Of a stretch of 64,000 nt of DNA, positions 1 through 13,644 are shown one piece after another; the stretch's first letter is position 1; each line of letters opens with the position of its first letter. The notes under the pieces were generated by a model, which was not told where the DNA came from, ran no database searches, and saw nothing but the letters and a program-made list of their open reading frames with translations. The stretch comes from Nocardioides sp. (GTDB lineage: Bacteria > Actinomycetota > Actinomycetes > Propionibacteriales > Nocardioidaceae): contig NZ_JAOPWY010000142.1 of NCBI RefSeq assembly GCF_025965415.1, forward strand, positions 1 to 64,000. Direction: 5' to 3'. The position numbers were made by a program, and so were the translations under genes.

Positions 1-2
1 GC

Positions 3-80
3 GCTGCCCTGACGGGGATCGTCCAGGCCCGGCGCAGGACCCTGCACGGGGGCCGTCCCAGCGCGTCACCGAATTCCTGA
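3..80 (+). CDS. possible 3' end of an upstream gene (partial)
   Basis: An open frame enters from the left edge and stops at a TGA at 78-80, four bases before the recF start. Only about 25 residues are visible, rich in Arg and Ser, and I do not recognise them. In actinobacterial origin regions dnaN or a 6-phosphogluconate dehydrogenase gene often precedes recF, so an upstream gene end is expected here, but this frame cannot be assigned to either. Confidence 0.2.
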   Translation, partial: AALTGIVQARRRTLHGGRPSASPNS

Positions 81-83
81 GCC

Positions 84-1400
84 GTGTACGTCCGGCACCT
101 GCAGGTGGGTCAGTTCCGCAGCTGGGAGTCCGCCGACCTGGCCCTGACGCCGGGCCCGACCGTGCTGGTCGGGCGCAACGGCCAGGGGAAGACCAACCTG
201 GTCGAGGCGGTGGGCTACCTGGCCACGCTGGGCAGCCACCGCGTCTCGGCCGATGCCCCGCTCGTCCGGCACGGCGCCGACCAGGCGGTGGTGCGGGCCG
301 CGCTGCGCCGCGGGGACCGGGAGCTCCTGGTCGAGGCGATCGACTACCTCTCCCGGCTCTCCTCGCACCGGGTCGCCAGCGACGCGCCGCTGGTCAAGGC
401 CGGCGCCGACCAGGCCGTCGTCCGCGCCTCGGTCGTGAAGGAGGGGCGTACGGCGATGCTGGAGGTCGAGCTCAACCCCGGACGTGCCAACCGCGCCCGC
501 ATCAACCGGTCGCCGCTGCCGCGCCCGCGCGAGATCATCGGCCTCGTGCGGACGGTGGTCTTCGCCCCCGACGACCTCACCCTGGTCAAGGGTGATCCCT
601 CGGACCGCCGCAAGTTCCTCGACGACCTGCTGGTGCTGCGCGCGCCGCGCCTGGCCGGCGTGCGGTCGGACTACGACCGGATCCTGCGCCAGCGCAACAG
701 CCTGCTCAAGACGGCCGGCGTCGCGCGCGGGTCCTCGCGCGACGCGGCCATGTCCACCCTCGAGATCTGGGACGACAACCTCGCCCGCGTCGGCGCCGAG
801 CTCCTCGGCGCGCGGCTGCAGCTGGTCGAGGACCTGCGCCCCTACGTCGGCAAGGCCTACGAGGCGGTCGCGCGCGGGGCCAGCCGCGACGATGCCGACC
901 TCGACTACAAGGCGAGCATCGACCTCGGGGACGACCTCGGTCCGCCGCTGGTCGAGCAGGGCGAGGGACGAGCCCGTGTCGAGACCAAGGCACCGCTCGA
1001 GGCCGCACTGCTCGGCGCGATCGCCGACAGGCGCAAGGACGAGCTCGACCGCGGCATCTCGCTCGTCGGGCCGCACCGCGACGAGCTGCTCCTCACGCTC
1101 GGCGACGGCGAGCTCCGGCTGCCGGTCAAGGGCTACGCCTCCCACGGGGAGTCGTGGTCGTTCGCGCTCGCGCTGCGCCTGGCGTCGTACGACCTGCTGC
1201 GCGCGGACGGCGACGACCCGATCCTCGTGCTCGACGACGTCTTCGCCGAGCTCGACGCCGAGCGGCGCGGCCAGCTGGCCGAGCTGGTGGCCGGCGCGGA
1301 GCAGGTGCTGGTGACGGCGGCCGTCGCCGCCGACGTGCCGACCTCGCTGCAGGGCGTGCGGTTCATCGTGGCGGACGGGCAGGTCACGCGTGACGACTGA
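84..1400 (+). CDS. recF: DNA replication and repair protein RecF (with internal duplication)
   Basis: RecF is an SMC/ABC-type ATPase that helps load RecA at single-stranded gaps. Visible motifs are the Walker A GRNGQGKT (residues 30-37), the conserved block [20 protein letters not shown] with [15 protein letters not shown] just after it, the late LVGPHRDE motif, and the Walker B/D-loop [12 protein letters not shown]. The start is GTG at 84; the DUF721 gene overlaps its 3' end by 11 bases. At 438 residues it is longer than most family members (about 360-400). The excess comes from a 43-residue tandem duplication right after Walker A (residues 40-82 and 83-125). The first copy looks like RecF of Streptomyces type, the second like RecF of Nocardioides type. 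Identity is certain; whether the enlarged protein works is not. Confidence 0.95.
   Translation: MYVRHLQVGQFRSWESADLALTPGPTVLVGRNGQGKTNLVEAVGYLATLGSHRVSADAPLVRHGADQAVVRAALRRGDRELLVEAIDYLSRLSSHRVASDAPLVKAGADQAVVRASVVKEGRTAMLEVELNPGRANRARINRSPLPRPREIIGLVRTVVFAPDDLTLVKGDPSDRRKFLDDLLVLRAPRLAGVRSDYDRILRQRNSLLKTAGVARGSSRDAAMSTLEIWDDNLARVGAELLGARLQLVEDLRPYVGKAYEAVARGASRDDADLDYKASIDLGDDLGPPLVEQGEGRARVETKAPLEAALLGAIADRRKDELDRGISLVGPHRDELLLTLGDGELRLPVKGYASHGESWSFALALRLASYDLLRADGDDPILVLDDVFAELDAERRGQLAELVAGAEQVLVTAAVAADVPTSLQGVRFIVADGQVTRDD
201..458 (+). repeat. diverged in-frame tandem duplication inside recF (2 x 129 bp)
   Basis: Bases 201-329 and 330-458 encode two versions of the same 43-residue segment. 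Each has the order VEA..YL, SHRV, DAPLV and GADQAVVRA. By hand alignment about 25 of 43 residues match, so the copies are clearly related but well diverged. That divergence argues against a simple recent slippage and for an unequal exchange between two recF alleles, or an old duplication. Confidence 0.85.
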
Positions 1401-1977
1401 CGACCGGCCCGGTGACCGCGCGGACGACCACACCAGCGACCACACGGGCGACGAGGTGACGCCCGAGGCCGCGGCGGCTCCCGATCACCAGGCCGACGGC
1501 CTGGACCTCGCGCGCTCGGCGGCCCGCGCCGCCGCGGCGACGCCGGGCGCACCGGTGCGGAAGCGTCCGACGTTCAGGCGGCGCACCTTCACGAAGTCCT
1601 CGGGCGCGCGGCCCGACGACCGCGACCCGCAGATGCTCGACCAGGCGATGGGCCGGCTCATCGCCAGCCACGGCTGGGAGCTCGACCTCAAGGTCCAGGG
1701 CGTCTTCGGCCGGTGGGCGGAGCTGGTGGGGTCCGAGATCGGCGACCACTGCACGCCCGAGTCGTTCGCCGACGGACGCCTGGTCGTGCGCACCGACTCC
1801 ACCGCGTGGGCCACCCAGCTCAAGCTCCTCACGCCCACCGTCGTACGCCGCCTCAACGAGGAGCTCGGCGACGGCACGGTCACCGTGATCGAGGTGCTGG
1901 GCCCGCACCTGCCGCACTGGACCAAGGGCAGGTTGTCGAGCCGCGACGGGCGGGGTCCGCGCGACACCTACGGATGA
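1390..1977 (+). CDS. DUF721 (DciA-like) family protein
   Basis: This gene lies between recF and gyrB, its usual place in actinobacteria. The protein is 195 residues. The first 75 or so are charged, low-complexity and probably disordered. The conserved DUF721 core follows from about residue 80 ([20 protein letters not shown], then [13 protein letters not shown]). DUF721 proteins include DciA, a loader of the replicative helicase, and a helicase-loading role here would be inference. The GTG start at 1390 overlaps recF, suggesting translational coupling. No catalytic motif is visible. Confidence 0.85.
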   Translation: MTTDDRPGDRADDHTSDHTGDEVTPEAAAAPDHQADGLDLARSAARAAAATPGAPVRKRPTFRRRTFTKSSGARPDDRDPQMLDQAMGRLIASHGWELDLKVQGVFGRWAELVGSEIGDHCTPESFADGRLVVRTDSTAWATQLKLLTPTVVRRLNEELGDGTVTVIEVLGPHLPHWTKGRLSSRDGRGPRDTYG

Positions 1978-2159
1978 CCGGGCCGACTCTCACCGGAGCC
2001 CGGATCTGGCGATCTGACGGCCCCGCGACGGTAGGGGGCCCCACCGACCCCCCTGAACGGGGCTGTGAACCGGCCTCATGTGGCCCCTGAGGGCACCGTT
2101 TTCCACTGAACACCCCATCGCCGGGGGCGATCCTTCGTTTGACGGCTCCTGACCGGTAG

Positions 2160-4445
<2,286 letters not shown>

Positions 4446-4505
4446 GTCGCTAGCCGTATCTACGACCAGCCCTAGACATCGATAGAACGCAGGAGAGAGA
4501 CCCAG

Positions 4506-7223
<2,718 letters not shown>

Positions 7224-7226
7224 TCC

Positions 7227-7772
7227 ATGTCGGACCGCACCGCGACTCCCCGTCGTACGCCCGGGGGTGAGCCTCCCCGCAGGTCGCTGGCCGAGCGGCT
7301 GCAGGACACCATGTCCAACGCCGCCGAGGAGCACCGCGCCAACGCGGCGACGTCCTCCTCGCGCGGTCGCCGGTCCCGCCCGGCCGGCCGCGGCGCCCCG
7401 CGTCGGGCTCGGCTGCGGCTGACCCGGATCGACCCCTGGTCGGTCATGAAGACGGCGTTCCTGCTGTCGGTCGCCTTCGGCGTCGTCACCTTCGTCGCCA
7501 TCTTCATGGTGTGGTCGGTGCTCGGCGCGGCCGGTGTCTGGGACTCGATCAACTCCGCGGTGGCGAGCATCGTCGAGGGCGACAGTGGCAACTCGACCTT
7601 CGACGTGACCGACTACGTCGGCATGTCGCGGGTGCTCGGCTTCACGCTGCTGGTGTCGGTGCTCGACGTGGTCCTGCTGACCGCGATCGCCACCCTGACG
7701 GCCTTCCTCTACAACCTCGCGGCCGCCCTGCTCGGCGGCATCGAGGTCACCCTCGCCGAGGACGAGAAGTGA
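7227..7772 (+). CDS. DUF3566 domain membrane protein
   Basis: This 181-residue protein sits directly after gyrA, the standard actinobacterial position for the DUF3566 family. Residues 1-65 are Arg/Pro-rich and cytoplasmic in character. A first membrane segment follows LTRIDPWSVMKTAFLLSVAF (about residues 72-95), and a second lies near residues 132-165. RIDPWSVMK is the recognisable family motif. The function of the family is not well established; its constant link to gyrA and the near-origin tRNAs is the main clue. Confidence 0.88.
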   Translation: MSDRTATPRRTPGGEPPRRSLAERLQDTMSNAAEEHRANAATSSSRGRRSRPAGRGAPRRARLRLTRIDPWSVMKTAFLLSVAFGVVTFVAIFMVWSVLGAAGVWDSINSAVASIVEGDSGNSTFDVTDYVGMSRVLGFTLLVSVLDVVLLTAIATLTAFLYNLAAALLGGIEVTLAEDEK

Positions 7773-7794
7773 GCCGACCCCTCGATTGGCACCG

Positions 7795-7810
7795 CCTGAC
7801 CACGGTCAGG
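7795..7810 (+). promoter_or_regulatory. perfect 7-bp inverted repeat upstream of tRNA-Ile
   Basis: CCTGACCACGGTCAGG is a perfect palindrome with a 2-base centre, 35 bases before the tRNA. It is flanked by a TTGGCA-like hexamer (7786-7791) and a TAATCT hexamer (7811-7816) spaced 19 bp apart. This could be the tRNA-Ile promoter with an overlapping operator, or the short terminator of the gyrA transcript. No U-run follows it. Confidence 0.3.
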
Positions 7811-7844
7811 TAATCTTCGGCGTCGCCGCTGATGCGGCGGTTGC

Positions 7845-7918
7845 GGGCCTATAGCTCAGACGGTTAGAGCGCTTCCCTGATAAGGAAGAGGTCGGAGGTT
7901 CAAGTCCTCCTAGGCCCA
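7845..7918 (+). tRNA. tRNA-Ile (GAT)
   Basis: This is a complete 74-nt cloverleaf. The acceptor GGGCCTA pairs with TAGGCCC. The D arm is AGCTCAGACGGTTAGAGCG, the anticodon stem CTTCC/GGAAG encloses anticodon GAT at 7879-7881, and the T arm carries GGTTCAAGTCC. The 3' CCA is not encoded, unlike in the nearby tRNA-Ala. Position after gyrA is conserved in actinobacteria. Confidence 0.97.
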
Positions 7919-7963
7919 CTCCATCTGCCCGGTCCCCGGGCATCGCGACCCGAGGAGAGTCCC

Positions 7964-8089
7964 GTGAAGAAGCTTCTGCTGGTCCTGCTCGCCGCCGCCG
8001 GCGCCGCGTTCGCGAAGAAGAAGATGGACGAGGGCAAGAACGAGCAGGCCCTCTGGGCCGAGGCCACCGACACGGTCGGCAAGTCCTGA
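7964..8089 (+). CDS. DLW-39 family small protein
   Basis: This 41-residue ORF starts with GTG at 7964 behind a strong GAGGAGAG ribosome binding site (7952-7959). A hydrophobic N-terminus ([16 protein letters not shown]) is followed by a charged stretch [19 protein letters not shown]. This matches the small actinobacterial DLW-39 family known from exactly this position between the two tRNAs; the family motif reads ALW here. It is probably membrane-anchored. Function is unknown. Confidence 0.8.
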   Translation: MKKLLLVLLAAAGAAFAKKKMDEGKNEQALWAEATDTVGKS

Positions 8090-8140
8090 CGCTCGCACCA
8101 CTTCGAGGCGGCGCTCCGCGCGTCACCTGCTCCACCATCC

Positions 8141-8216
8141 GGGGCCTTGGCGCAATTGGTAGCGCACCTGCTTTGCAAGCAGGGGGTTGCGAGTTCGAGT
8201 CTCGTAGGCTCCACCA
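8141..8216 (+). tRNA. tRNA-Ala (TGC), with encoded CCA
   Basis: The acceptor GGGGCCT pairs with AGGCTCC (8206-8212). Discriminator A is at 8213, followed by encoded CCA at 8214-8216. The anticodon TGC at 8174-8176 lies in CTGCTTTGCAAGCAG. The T arm is GAGTTCGAGTCTC. The conserved block ends here and the variable region begins, which makes this tRNA a candidate integration boundary. Confidence 0.97.
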
Positions 8217-8778
8217 GAGAAACTGCAGGTCATCCTGCGGTTTCTGTCATTTCGAGGTGGCTGGCGGTGAGGCTCAGCGGGGGGCTATGCCAGATATATG
8301 CCAGATTGACGCCGGACTTGTCGCGCAGACGGTTGCCACGGCGCGCATGCGGCGCGAGCCGCGCGGTCGCAGATCATCCGAGCCGGCTCGCACCACATCC
8401 CCTCAGCCGAATCAGCGTGGACGAGTTCGCCCAACAGCTGAAGTGGGCTTCGGCGTAGGTCACGGCGTCGTCCGCCGCGGAGGCGATCGACCTGATCCGG
8501 TCCGCGGTCGAGCTGCTGCGTGTATTTCAACAGTCTCAGAGCCGCTCGCAGACGACCCACTTCGGTTTGCCCGGCGAGCTGCAGGATGCCGCGGTGGACT
8601 ATTTGGTCTTGGGTGACATGTCCGGTGCCGGCTGGACCTTCCAAGGCCATCACCAGGGCCGGACCTTCTGGAGCAGGTGACCTCGGCGGCCTTCGCTTTT
8701 GCTCGAAGGCCGCCGTAGCGATTTCAGGACCTGCTCGATCAGTCGACCGATCGTCCCGGATGGCTCGTTCGCGCTAAG
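8217..8778. other. gene-free stretch after tRNA-Ala, possibly decayed
   Basis: No convincing gene is seen. Near 8288 the sequence contains GCCAGATATATGCCAGA, a direct repeat of GCCAGAT with an AT-rich centre, unusual for this GC-rich chromosome. A plus-strand frame from 8459 to 8680 has no stop for 73 codons and an amphipathic look (EAIDLIRSAVELLRVF), but no start codon or ribosome binding site precedes it. It may be the relic of a gene lost when the polysaccharide locus arrived or was rearranged. Confidence 0.4.
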
Positions 8779-9897
8779 TCAACGGTGGTTCGACCCGCCG
8801 CACAGGCCGGTGAAGTCCGTGCGATGTTGGACTAGGGACAGGATCTGCCTAGCGCGGGCTTCCCAGGACCACTGTTCGGCGTCGTAGGTCCTATGACCCG
8901 CATTCAGTGCATCGCGAAGTGCGAGTGCGCAGGACTCCACGTTGCCCACCTCGTATAGGAAGACCTCTGCCCCGAGAGGAGAGTTCGAGACTCCGTCCAC
9001 GTCCGATCCGACGATGGAGAGACCCGCAGCGGCGTACTCGTACAGCTTGAGGGGAGACCTGCCCATAGCCGCCCTACCCATGGGGATGACGCCCACGACT
9101 GCCGATTGCACGTACTGCTGCGAAACGCTCGATGGGAGCCATCCGGTGAACCGGACGATGTCGGCCAAGCCATGGTCGCTCGCGACGCGTCGCAACTCGA
9201 GCGCTCCATTCCCGTCGCCGACCACATCCAGGGTCGCGGCGACGCCGTGGACCGAGCGGAGTCGCTCGACTGCCATGAGCAGTGTCGCAAGGTCGTACCA
9301 AGGGGTCAGCGCCCCGCTGTAGACGATCTTCAGGGGGTCACGCGACCCTTGGACGTTGACAACATCCGAGCCATTCGGGACTGGGTGACACCTTGCGCTG
9401 GGTTGGCGCCTAAGCACGTACTCGACGAGCCCGGGGCTCACCGCAATCGTTACGTCCGCGCACTTGATCTGCCAACGGAAGAGACGGTCGACCAGCCGGG
9501 CAAGAGCCGGTGAACCGAAGTTGGCAGCGACTTCTTCGCGAACCGGACCATTGACCTCGAGGACGACCACTTTGGCGATCCGCCTCGCGAGGAAAGTCCC
9601 TACGCCGAAGAGGGAGTGTCGCGACATCCACACGTCAACCCGGGTCCCCGAGATGAGCCACCACACCATCAGGGCGATTCGCGAGACCTCATAGGTCAAG
9701 TGTCGGGTCGCCCGGTCGCCGGGGGAGGGCAAGCGGGTCTGGCGAGAGACGCCGGCAGGAACGTTTACGGCTGTGCTCGAGGGAAGCAGGACGCGAGTGT
9801 CCACTCCGAGATCCGCGAGCGCCGCCGCTATTCCTTCGAAATGTCGTGGGCCGCCTCCAACGCCAGGAAACAACGGTGCTTCGTAAACCAGTTTCAC
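8779..9897 (-). CDS. glycosyltransferase, GT4-like
   Basis: This 372-residue protein is predicted to transfer a sugar to a lipid-linked glycan at the inner membrane face. The N-terminal acceptor domain begins MKLVYEAPLFPGVGGGPRHF with the glycine-rich loop expected of GT-B enzymes. The C-terminal donor domain starts near LKIVYSGALTPWYDLATLL and contains SPLKLYEYAAAGLSIVGSD, the E-x7-E-like region of GT4 enzymes. It is the last gene of the minus-strand polysaccharide operon, 17 bases after the flippase gene. Base composition is visibly lower in GC than in the flanking conserved genes. Sugar specificity cannot be read from sequence. Confidence 0.8.
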   Translation of the reverse strand: MKLVYEAPLFPGVGGGPRHFEGIAAALADLGVDTRVLLPSSTAVNVPAGVSRQTRLPSPGDRATRHLTYEVSRIALMVWWLISGTRVDVWMSRHSLFGVGTFLARRIAKVVVLEVNGPVREEVAANFGSPALARLVDRLFRWQIKCADVTIAVSPGLVEYVLRRQPSARCHPVPNGSDVVNVQGSRDPLKIVYSGALTPWYDLATLLMAVERLRSVHGVAATLDVVGDGNGALELRRVASDHGLADIVRFTGWLPSSVSQQYVQSAVVGVIPMGRAAMGRSPLKLYEYAAAGLSIVGSDVDGVSNSPLGAEVFLYEVGNVESCALALRDALNAGHRTYDAEQWSWEARARQILSLVQHRTDFTGLCGGSNHR

Positions 9898-9914
9898 AGT
9901 AAGCCTCCGTCAAC

Positions 9915-11348
9915 TCACGGCACACGCACACGGCGCGACCTTCTGCTTGTTTCGAACAGATCGATTACCGCGAGGATCACCACGGCCGCGACCCACACCA
10001 GATAAACGCGGACGCCGAGGAACGGACCCCCAAGCAGGACCGAGCTCGCCAACACGCCTACGAGCGCCGCCTGCAGGTACAAGCGACGCCGCGGCACAGA
10101 CATCCACACGCGTGCACTCAGCTCAGTCCTCACAACAAAAAGGGTTCCGTAGGCGGCCATCATCGAGAGCAAGGCGCCTCTAGCCCCGAGGGCGGCAGCA
10201 AGCGGCACGACGGTGATCACCCCGACAGCAGCAGCCGCTGAGGATGCCAAGGCCAACAAGGAGGTTCGCTTGCGTATCTGGATGCCGACCGCTGTCACCT
10301 CTGACACCGCATACCAGAGGGCAGGAGCCATTGCGGCGGGGATCATGTACTCGACACTCGCGTACTGGCTTGGCAGCAACCAGTGCACAGCCCATGACCC
10401 GCTTCCGAGAACCAAGAAGAGCCACACAGCGCCGGCCGAGACCATCCTCTGTACTTTCGGTAACTGCTCCCGCGCCTCAATGTCGTTCCAACGAAATACG
10501 ATGGGAGTCCAGACGCTCGCCAGCACCACCTGCAGGAGTGACGCGGGCAAGGCAAAGCTCAGCGCGAGTGCGTAGAGCGCAACCTCTTGAATTGAGGCAA
10601 GCGCTCGAAGACCGACCGCCCCCGTTGAGGCCGCCACCCAGAAGGCGAGAGCGGAGGCGGTAAGAGGGACGCCGTAACGAAGCATCTGCCGTGTATCGGC
10701 CTCTCCCGTTCGTTCGGCATGGAGCACCGCGCGCGAGAACAGGCGTGACGACCAAACCGCGAGGGCGGCGGCTAGTCCGGCGGCGTAGACCCAGACGATG
10801 ATTTCGAAATGGACCCCCGCGCCAAGCACGGAAGCAAGGAGGACGGCACATATGAGGATGACCTTCGGTACGACCTGATTGACCAGAAGCGCACCTGGGG
10901 ACTCCGCCATCCGAATCTCAACTGCCGCGAATCGATAGATGACGTTTAGTACTATTGCGGCTGCCAGCCCGACGCCTACCGATGCGGCCCGCAGGTCGAA
11001 GGCTTGTTCGGCGAACCAACTAGGAGCGACCAGAATTGCCCCGGCGAAAATGCCGGACACGGTAACGGGTAACAGCATTGCAGCAGTAAGCAACCGTCCT
11101 CGTCTGCGAGCGTCGTGGTGAAAGCGGATGTAGGCCTGGTCCAAACCTAGGCACGAGACGACAACGCCGAGCCCGACGTAGACCATCAGCAGGTTGAACC
11201 GGCCGACGTCCTCCGCGGTGGCGGTCCAGGCGAGTACCGGGGTCGTCGCCGCACCAACGACGGCCGAGGCCACCGCGGCCATTCCCATGCGTCCCGCGGG
11301 TGTCGATGCTCGCGCGGCGACCTGCGCCAACATCCGTCGAACTGCCAC
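9915..11348 (-). CDS. polysaccharide flippase (Wzx/MATE-like, MOP superfamily)
   Basis: This is a 477-residue integral membrane protein with about 12-14 hydrophobic segments, including the charged-membrane pattern typical of Wzx-type exporters (LDQAYIRFHHDARRRGRLLT near residues 70-90). Such proteins flip undecaprenyl-pyrophosphate-linked repeat units across the membrane. The start follows the upstream glycosyltransferase by 8 bases. Its place between glycosyltransferases and near a Wzy-like protein supports a Wzx/Wzy export mechanism, with the Wzz/BY-kinase at 21693-23075 as the third element. Confidence 0.82.
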   Translation of the reverse strand: MAVRRMLAQVAARASTPAGRMGMAAVASAVVGAATTPVLAWTATAEDVGRFNLLMVYVGLGVVVSCLGLDQAYIRFHHDARRRGRLLTAAMLLPVTVSGIFAGAILVAPSWFAEQAFDLRAASVGVGLAAAIVLNVIYRFAAVEIRMAESPGALLVNQVVPKVILICAVLLASVLGAGVHFEIIVWVYAAGLAAALAVWSSRLFSRAVLHAERTGEADTRQMLRYGVPLTASALAFWVAASTGAVGLRALASIQEVALYALALSFALPASLLQVVLASVWTPIVFRWNDIEAREQLPKVQRMVSAGAVWLFLVLGSGSWAVHWLLPSQYASVEYMIPAAMAPALWYAVSEVTAVGIQIRKRTSLLALASSAAAAVGVITVVPLAAALGARGALLSMMAAYGTLFVVRTELSARVWMSVPRRRLYLQAALVGVLASSVLLGGPFLGVRVYLVWVAAVVILAVIDLFETSRRSRRVRVP

Positions 11349-11356
11349 GGCGAGTT

Positions 11357-12325
11357 CTACGCCATCTCTCTCAGCACATTGGCGAGCCGAGCGAACCGAG
11401 TCTCGGGGTCGAACTCTTGCCTTGCCCAGTTGCTCGCGTTCACGTTCGGGTAGAGCTCTCCCTTGCTGTGTGCCCGATGAAGGTCATCCAGCGCAGCAAG
11501 GACCGAAGTCAGCTCGCGGTCGACAAGCTTGGCGTATGGGAGCGATTCGGTGTAGAGCAGCGGGCGGCCGTACAGCAGAGCTTCAGCCGCGGTCGCGCCG
11601 ACCGAGTCATGTTCAGGGAGGCGAAGCACACAGCTCGAATGCGAGTAGAGGGGGGCGGGGTCGCTCACCCAGCCGACGAACTGGACGTTTGTGGGCGCGT
11701 CACCCGCCCACGTGCCGTCGCCACCCATCACCACGAAGTCGATGTCAGGACGCGCGCGGGCGAGCTCGAGGATCACGTCACCGCCGTAGAACCGGCTCCG
11801 GAAGTCCGGGATATACGTGAGGGCGGTGAAACGGGACGGCATGTCGGGCAATCGGCCGACGGGCATTGACACGAAGGACGGGAAGTCAACCAGCCTGGCG
11901 TCCACGCCGACCGCCGCAAGCTCGGACTTGAGGCGCGACGACCCGGCCAAGTGCCAATGAGTACGCCTCATCGCGCGGGTCCGCTGCGAAGCGGCACCGC
12001 CTTCGACCTCGGCAACGAGCCGTTGGACATCGGTGCCGATCCAGTACATGACGCGCAGGCTCCCCCTCGACAGGACTCCCAGCAAGGCATCGAACAGGCG
12101 CCCACGGGTGGTCTTGGCGCCGGGGCGGAACCCCACTCTGATGACGACATCGGAACCCATCAACGAACGCAATGAGGTCAGCCGCAGGAGGTTCCAAGGA
12201 GGCTCGGCGGATACCACGTGGGCGTCCAATCCTTGGGCGACCGTACCGTTCGCCAACTGCTGCGCCCAGCGTGCTTGGCCGACGAAAGCCAAGCGGACGC
12301 GCTCACCTTTCAGACGGCGGCTCAT
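11357..12325 (-). CDS. glycosyltransferase, GT4-like
   Basis: This 322-residue protein has a short N-terminal half and a recognisable GT-B C-terminal half: FTALTYIPDFRSRFYGGDVI, IDFVVMGGDGTWAGDAPTNV, then LPEHDSVGATAAEALLYGRP in the position of the E-x7-E motif. It overlaps the Wzy-like gene by 4 bases (ATGA), so it is translationally coupled. Homology of the first 100 residues to known families is not evident to me. A role in assembling the same repeat unit as its neighbours is inferred from the operon. Confidence 0.7.
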   Translation of the reverse strand: MSRRLKGERVRLAFVGQARWAQQLANGTVAQGLDAHVVSAEPPWNLLRLTSLRSLMGSDVVIRVGFRPGAKTTRGRLFDALLGVLSRGSLRVMYWIGTDVQRLVAEVEGGAASQRTRAMRRTHWHLAGSSRLKSELAAVGVDARLVDFPSFVSMPVGRLPDMPSRFTALTYIPDFRSRFYGGDVILELARARPDIDFVVMGGDGTWAGDAPTNVQFVGWVSDPAPLYSHSSCVLRLPEHDSVGATAAEALLYGRPLLYTESLPYAKLVDRELTSVLAALDDLHRAHSKGELYPNVNASNWARQEFDPETRFARLANVLREMA

Positions 12326-13644
12326 GTGGGGCCAACCTTGTTGTGCGACACCTCAGAGACTTCTGACCGCACCGCCTCGGGGTTGCCTGTCCGGACCTTG
12401 AGGGCGTCGATCACAAGTGCGCACCAGACCAATCCCATAGCAGCCAGGTTCTCGAACGCTGTGGCTGTGAACGACATGGTCGCTACGGCCAGCGCGAATG
12501 CGACGAACGGTCGGCGACGGTGCTTCGGGAGCACAATGAGAGGAGAGATAAGCAGAAGCAGGTACGCCAGCAGGAGCGGCAGCGAACCCTGCAAGAACAT
12601 CGCGAGATATTGACTGTCGATGGAGCGTCCAAGCGTCACCTGCGGCGGGCCCCACGTTCCCATCCAATAGTCCGCGGAGAGCGTGCTAGCAAAGTTCCAT
12701 GCCTCGACCCTCCCGGCCAAGTTTTCGTCCACACCTCGTCCAGTAACTGCGAGCCAACCGCTGCGCATCCTCTCCAAAGCGTTCACGGCGACGAACGATT
12801 GCAGCACTCCGAACCAACTCAGCACGGCCAGAGGCACCGCGGCGGCGATGATTAGTGCCACCATTCTGAAGATGGCGTCCAACCCCTTACCGGTGACGGC
12901 CACGGCGATGACTGACGCGATGAGCGCCACCATGGCGGTGCGGGACTCACTCGCGTAGACCCCTGCCAGAGCCAGGGCGATCGAGAACGCGCGGATGCGC
13001 CCTTTGAGATAGAAGACGCTGAATACGACGGCGAGCACTGACCACAAGCCAAAGCTATTGGGGTTGATCAGCATCCCGGTGCTCCGCTGACTGACGATGT
13101 ACGACTCTGCGTACGCTGCTTGGCTGCTCAGATCCCACGCAGTGATCCACTCCGAAATCGCATCCGGGAGCAGTGACAGCCGTCCGAGTAGTTGTACCGC
13201 CCCGTAGGAGCCGTGGATCCAGATGGACACCGTCACACCTCGGGCCCACGTCCGAGGATCTCCGGCCACTCGTCCGACCATGAAGATTGACCACGGGACC
13301 GCAACCATTGCGATCGAGTAGAGGCTTCGGACGCCGTGTGTGCCGGCAGTGACACCCATGATCGGGAGGAGCAGCAGCAGGAGAAACAACGGCCCTGCCG
13401 ATGCCCAATACATCCGAGCGGGGACAATCTTCCCTCTACCGGTGGGCGTGCAACACCAAATGGCCACACCCAAGAGAATCAGTGTCGGTTCAAGGATTGC
13501 GAGCGTCCCTCTCCCGCCCGTGGACAAGGACACAGTGACTCGCGCGCCGAACACCAGCCACGTGGTCAATAGAGCGATGGCCAACGTCCGTACGACGACC
13601 GAATCCCCTCTCCGCCGTGACAAGACTGCTGAGTCGGTGTTCAT
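12322..13644 (-). CDS. O-antigen polymerase/ligase-like membrane protein (Wzy/WaaL type)
   Basis: This is a 440-residue polytopic protein with about 10-12 hydrophobic segments and a large extracytoplasmic loop (about residues 150-200 and again 290-335), the pattern of Wzy polymerases and WaaL/ligases. NSFGLWSVLAVVF and ASESRTAMVALIASV match the short conserved patches of this fold. I chose ATG at 13644 (MNTDSAVL) over the ATG 21 bases upstream because it forms an exact ATGA overlap with the preceding glycosyltransferase stop. Whether it polymerises repeat units or attaches finished chains to a carrier cannot be told from sequence. Confidence 0.78.
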   Translation of the reverse strand: MNTDSAVLSRRRGDSVVVRTLAIALLTTWLVFGARVTVSLSTGGRGTLAILEPTLILLGVAIWCCTPTGRGKIVPARMYWASAGPLFLLLLLLPIMGVTAGTHGVRSLYSIAMVAVPWSIFMVGRVAGDPRTWARGVTVSIWIHGSYGAVQLLGRLSLLPDAISEWITAWDLSSQAAYAESYIVSQRSTGMLINPNSFGLWSVLAVVFSVFYLKGRIRAFSIALALAGVYASESRTAMVALIASVIAVAVTGKGLDAIFRMVALIIAAAVPLAVLSWFGVLQSFVAVNALERMRSGWLAVTGRGVDENLAGRVEAWNFASTLSADYWMGTWGPPQVTLGRSIDSQYLAMFLQGSLPLLLAYLLLLISPLIVLPKHRRRPFVAFALAVATMSFTATAFENLAAMGLVWCALVIDALKVRTGNPEAVRSEVSEVSHNKVGPT

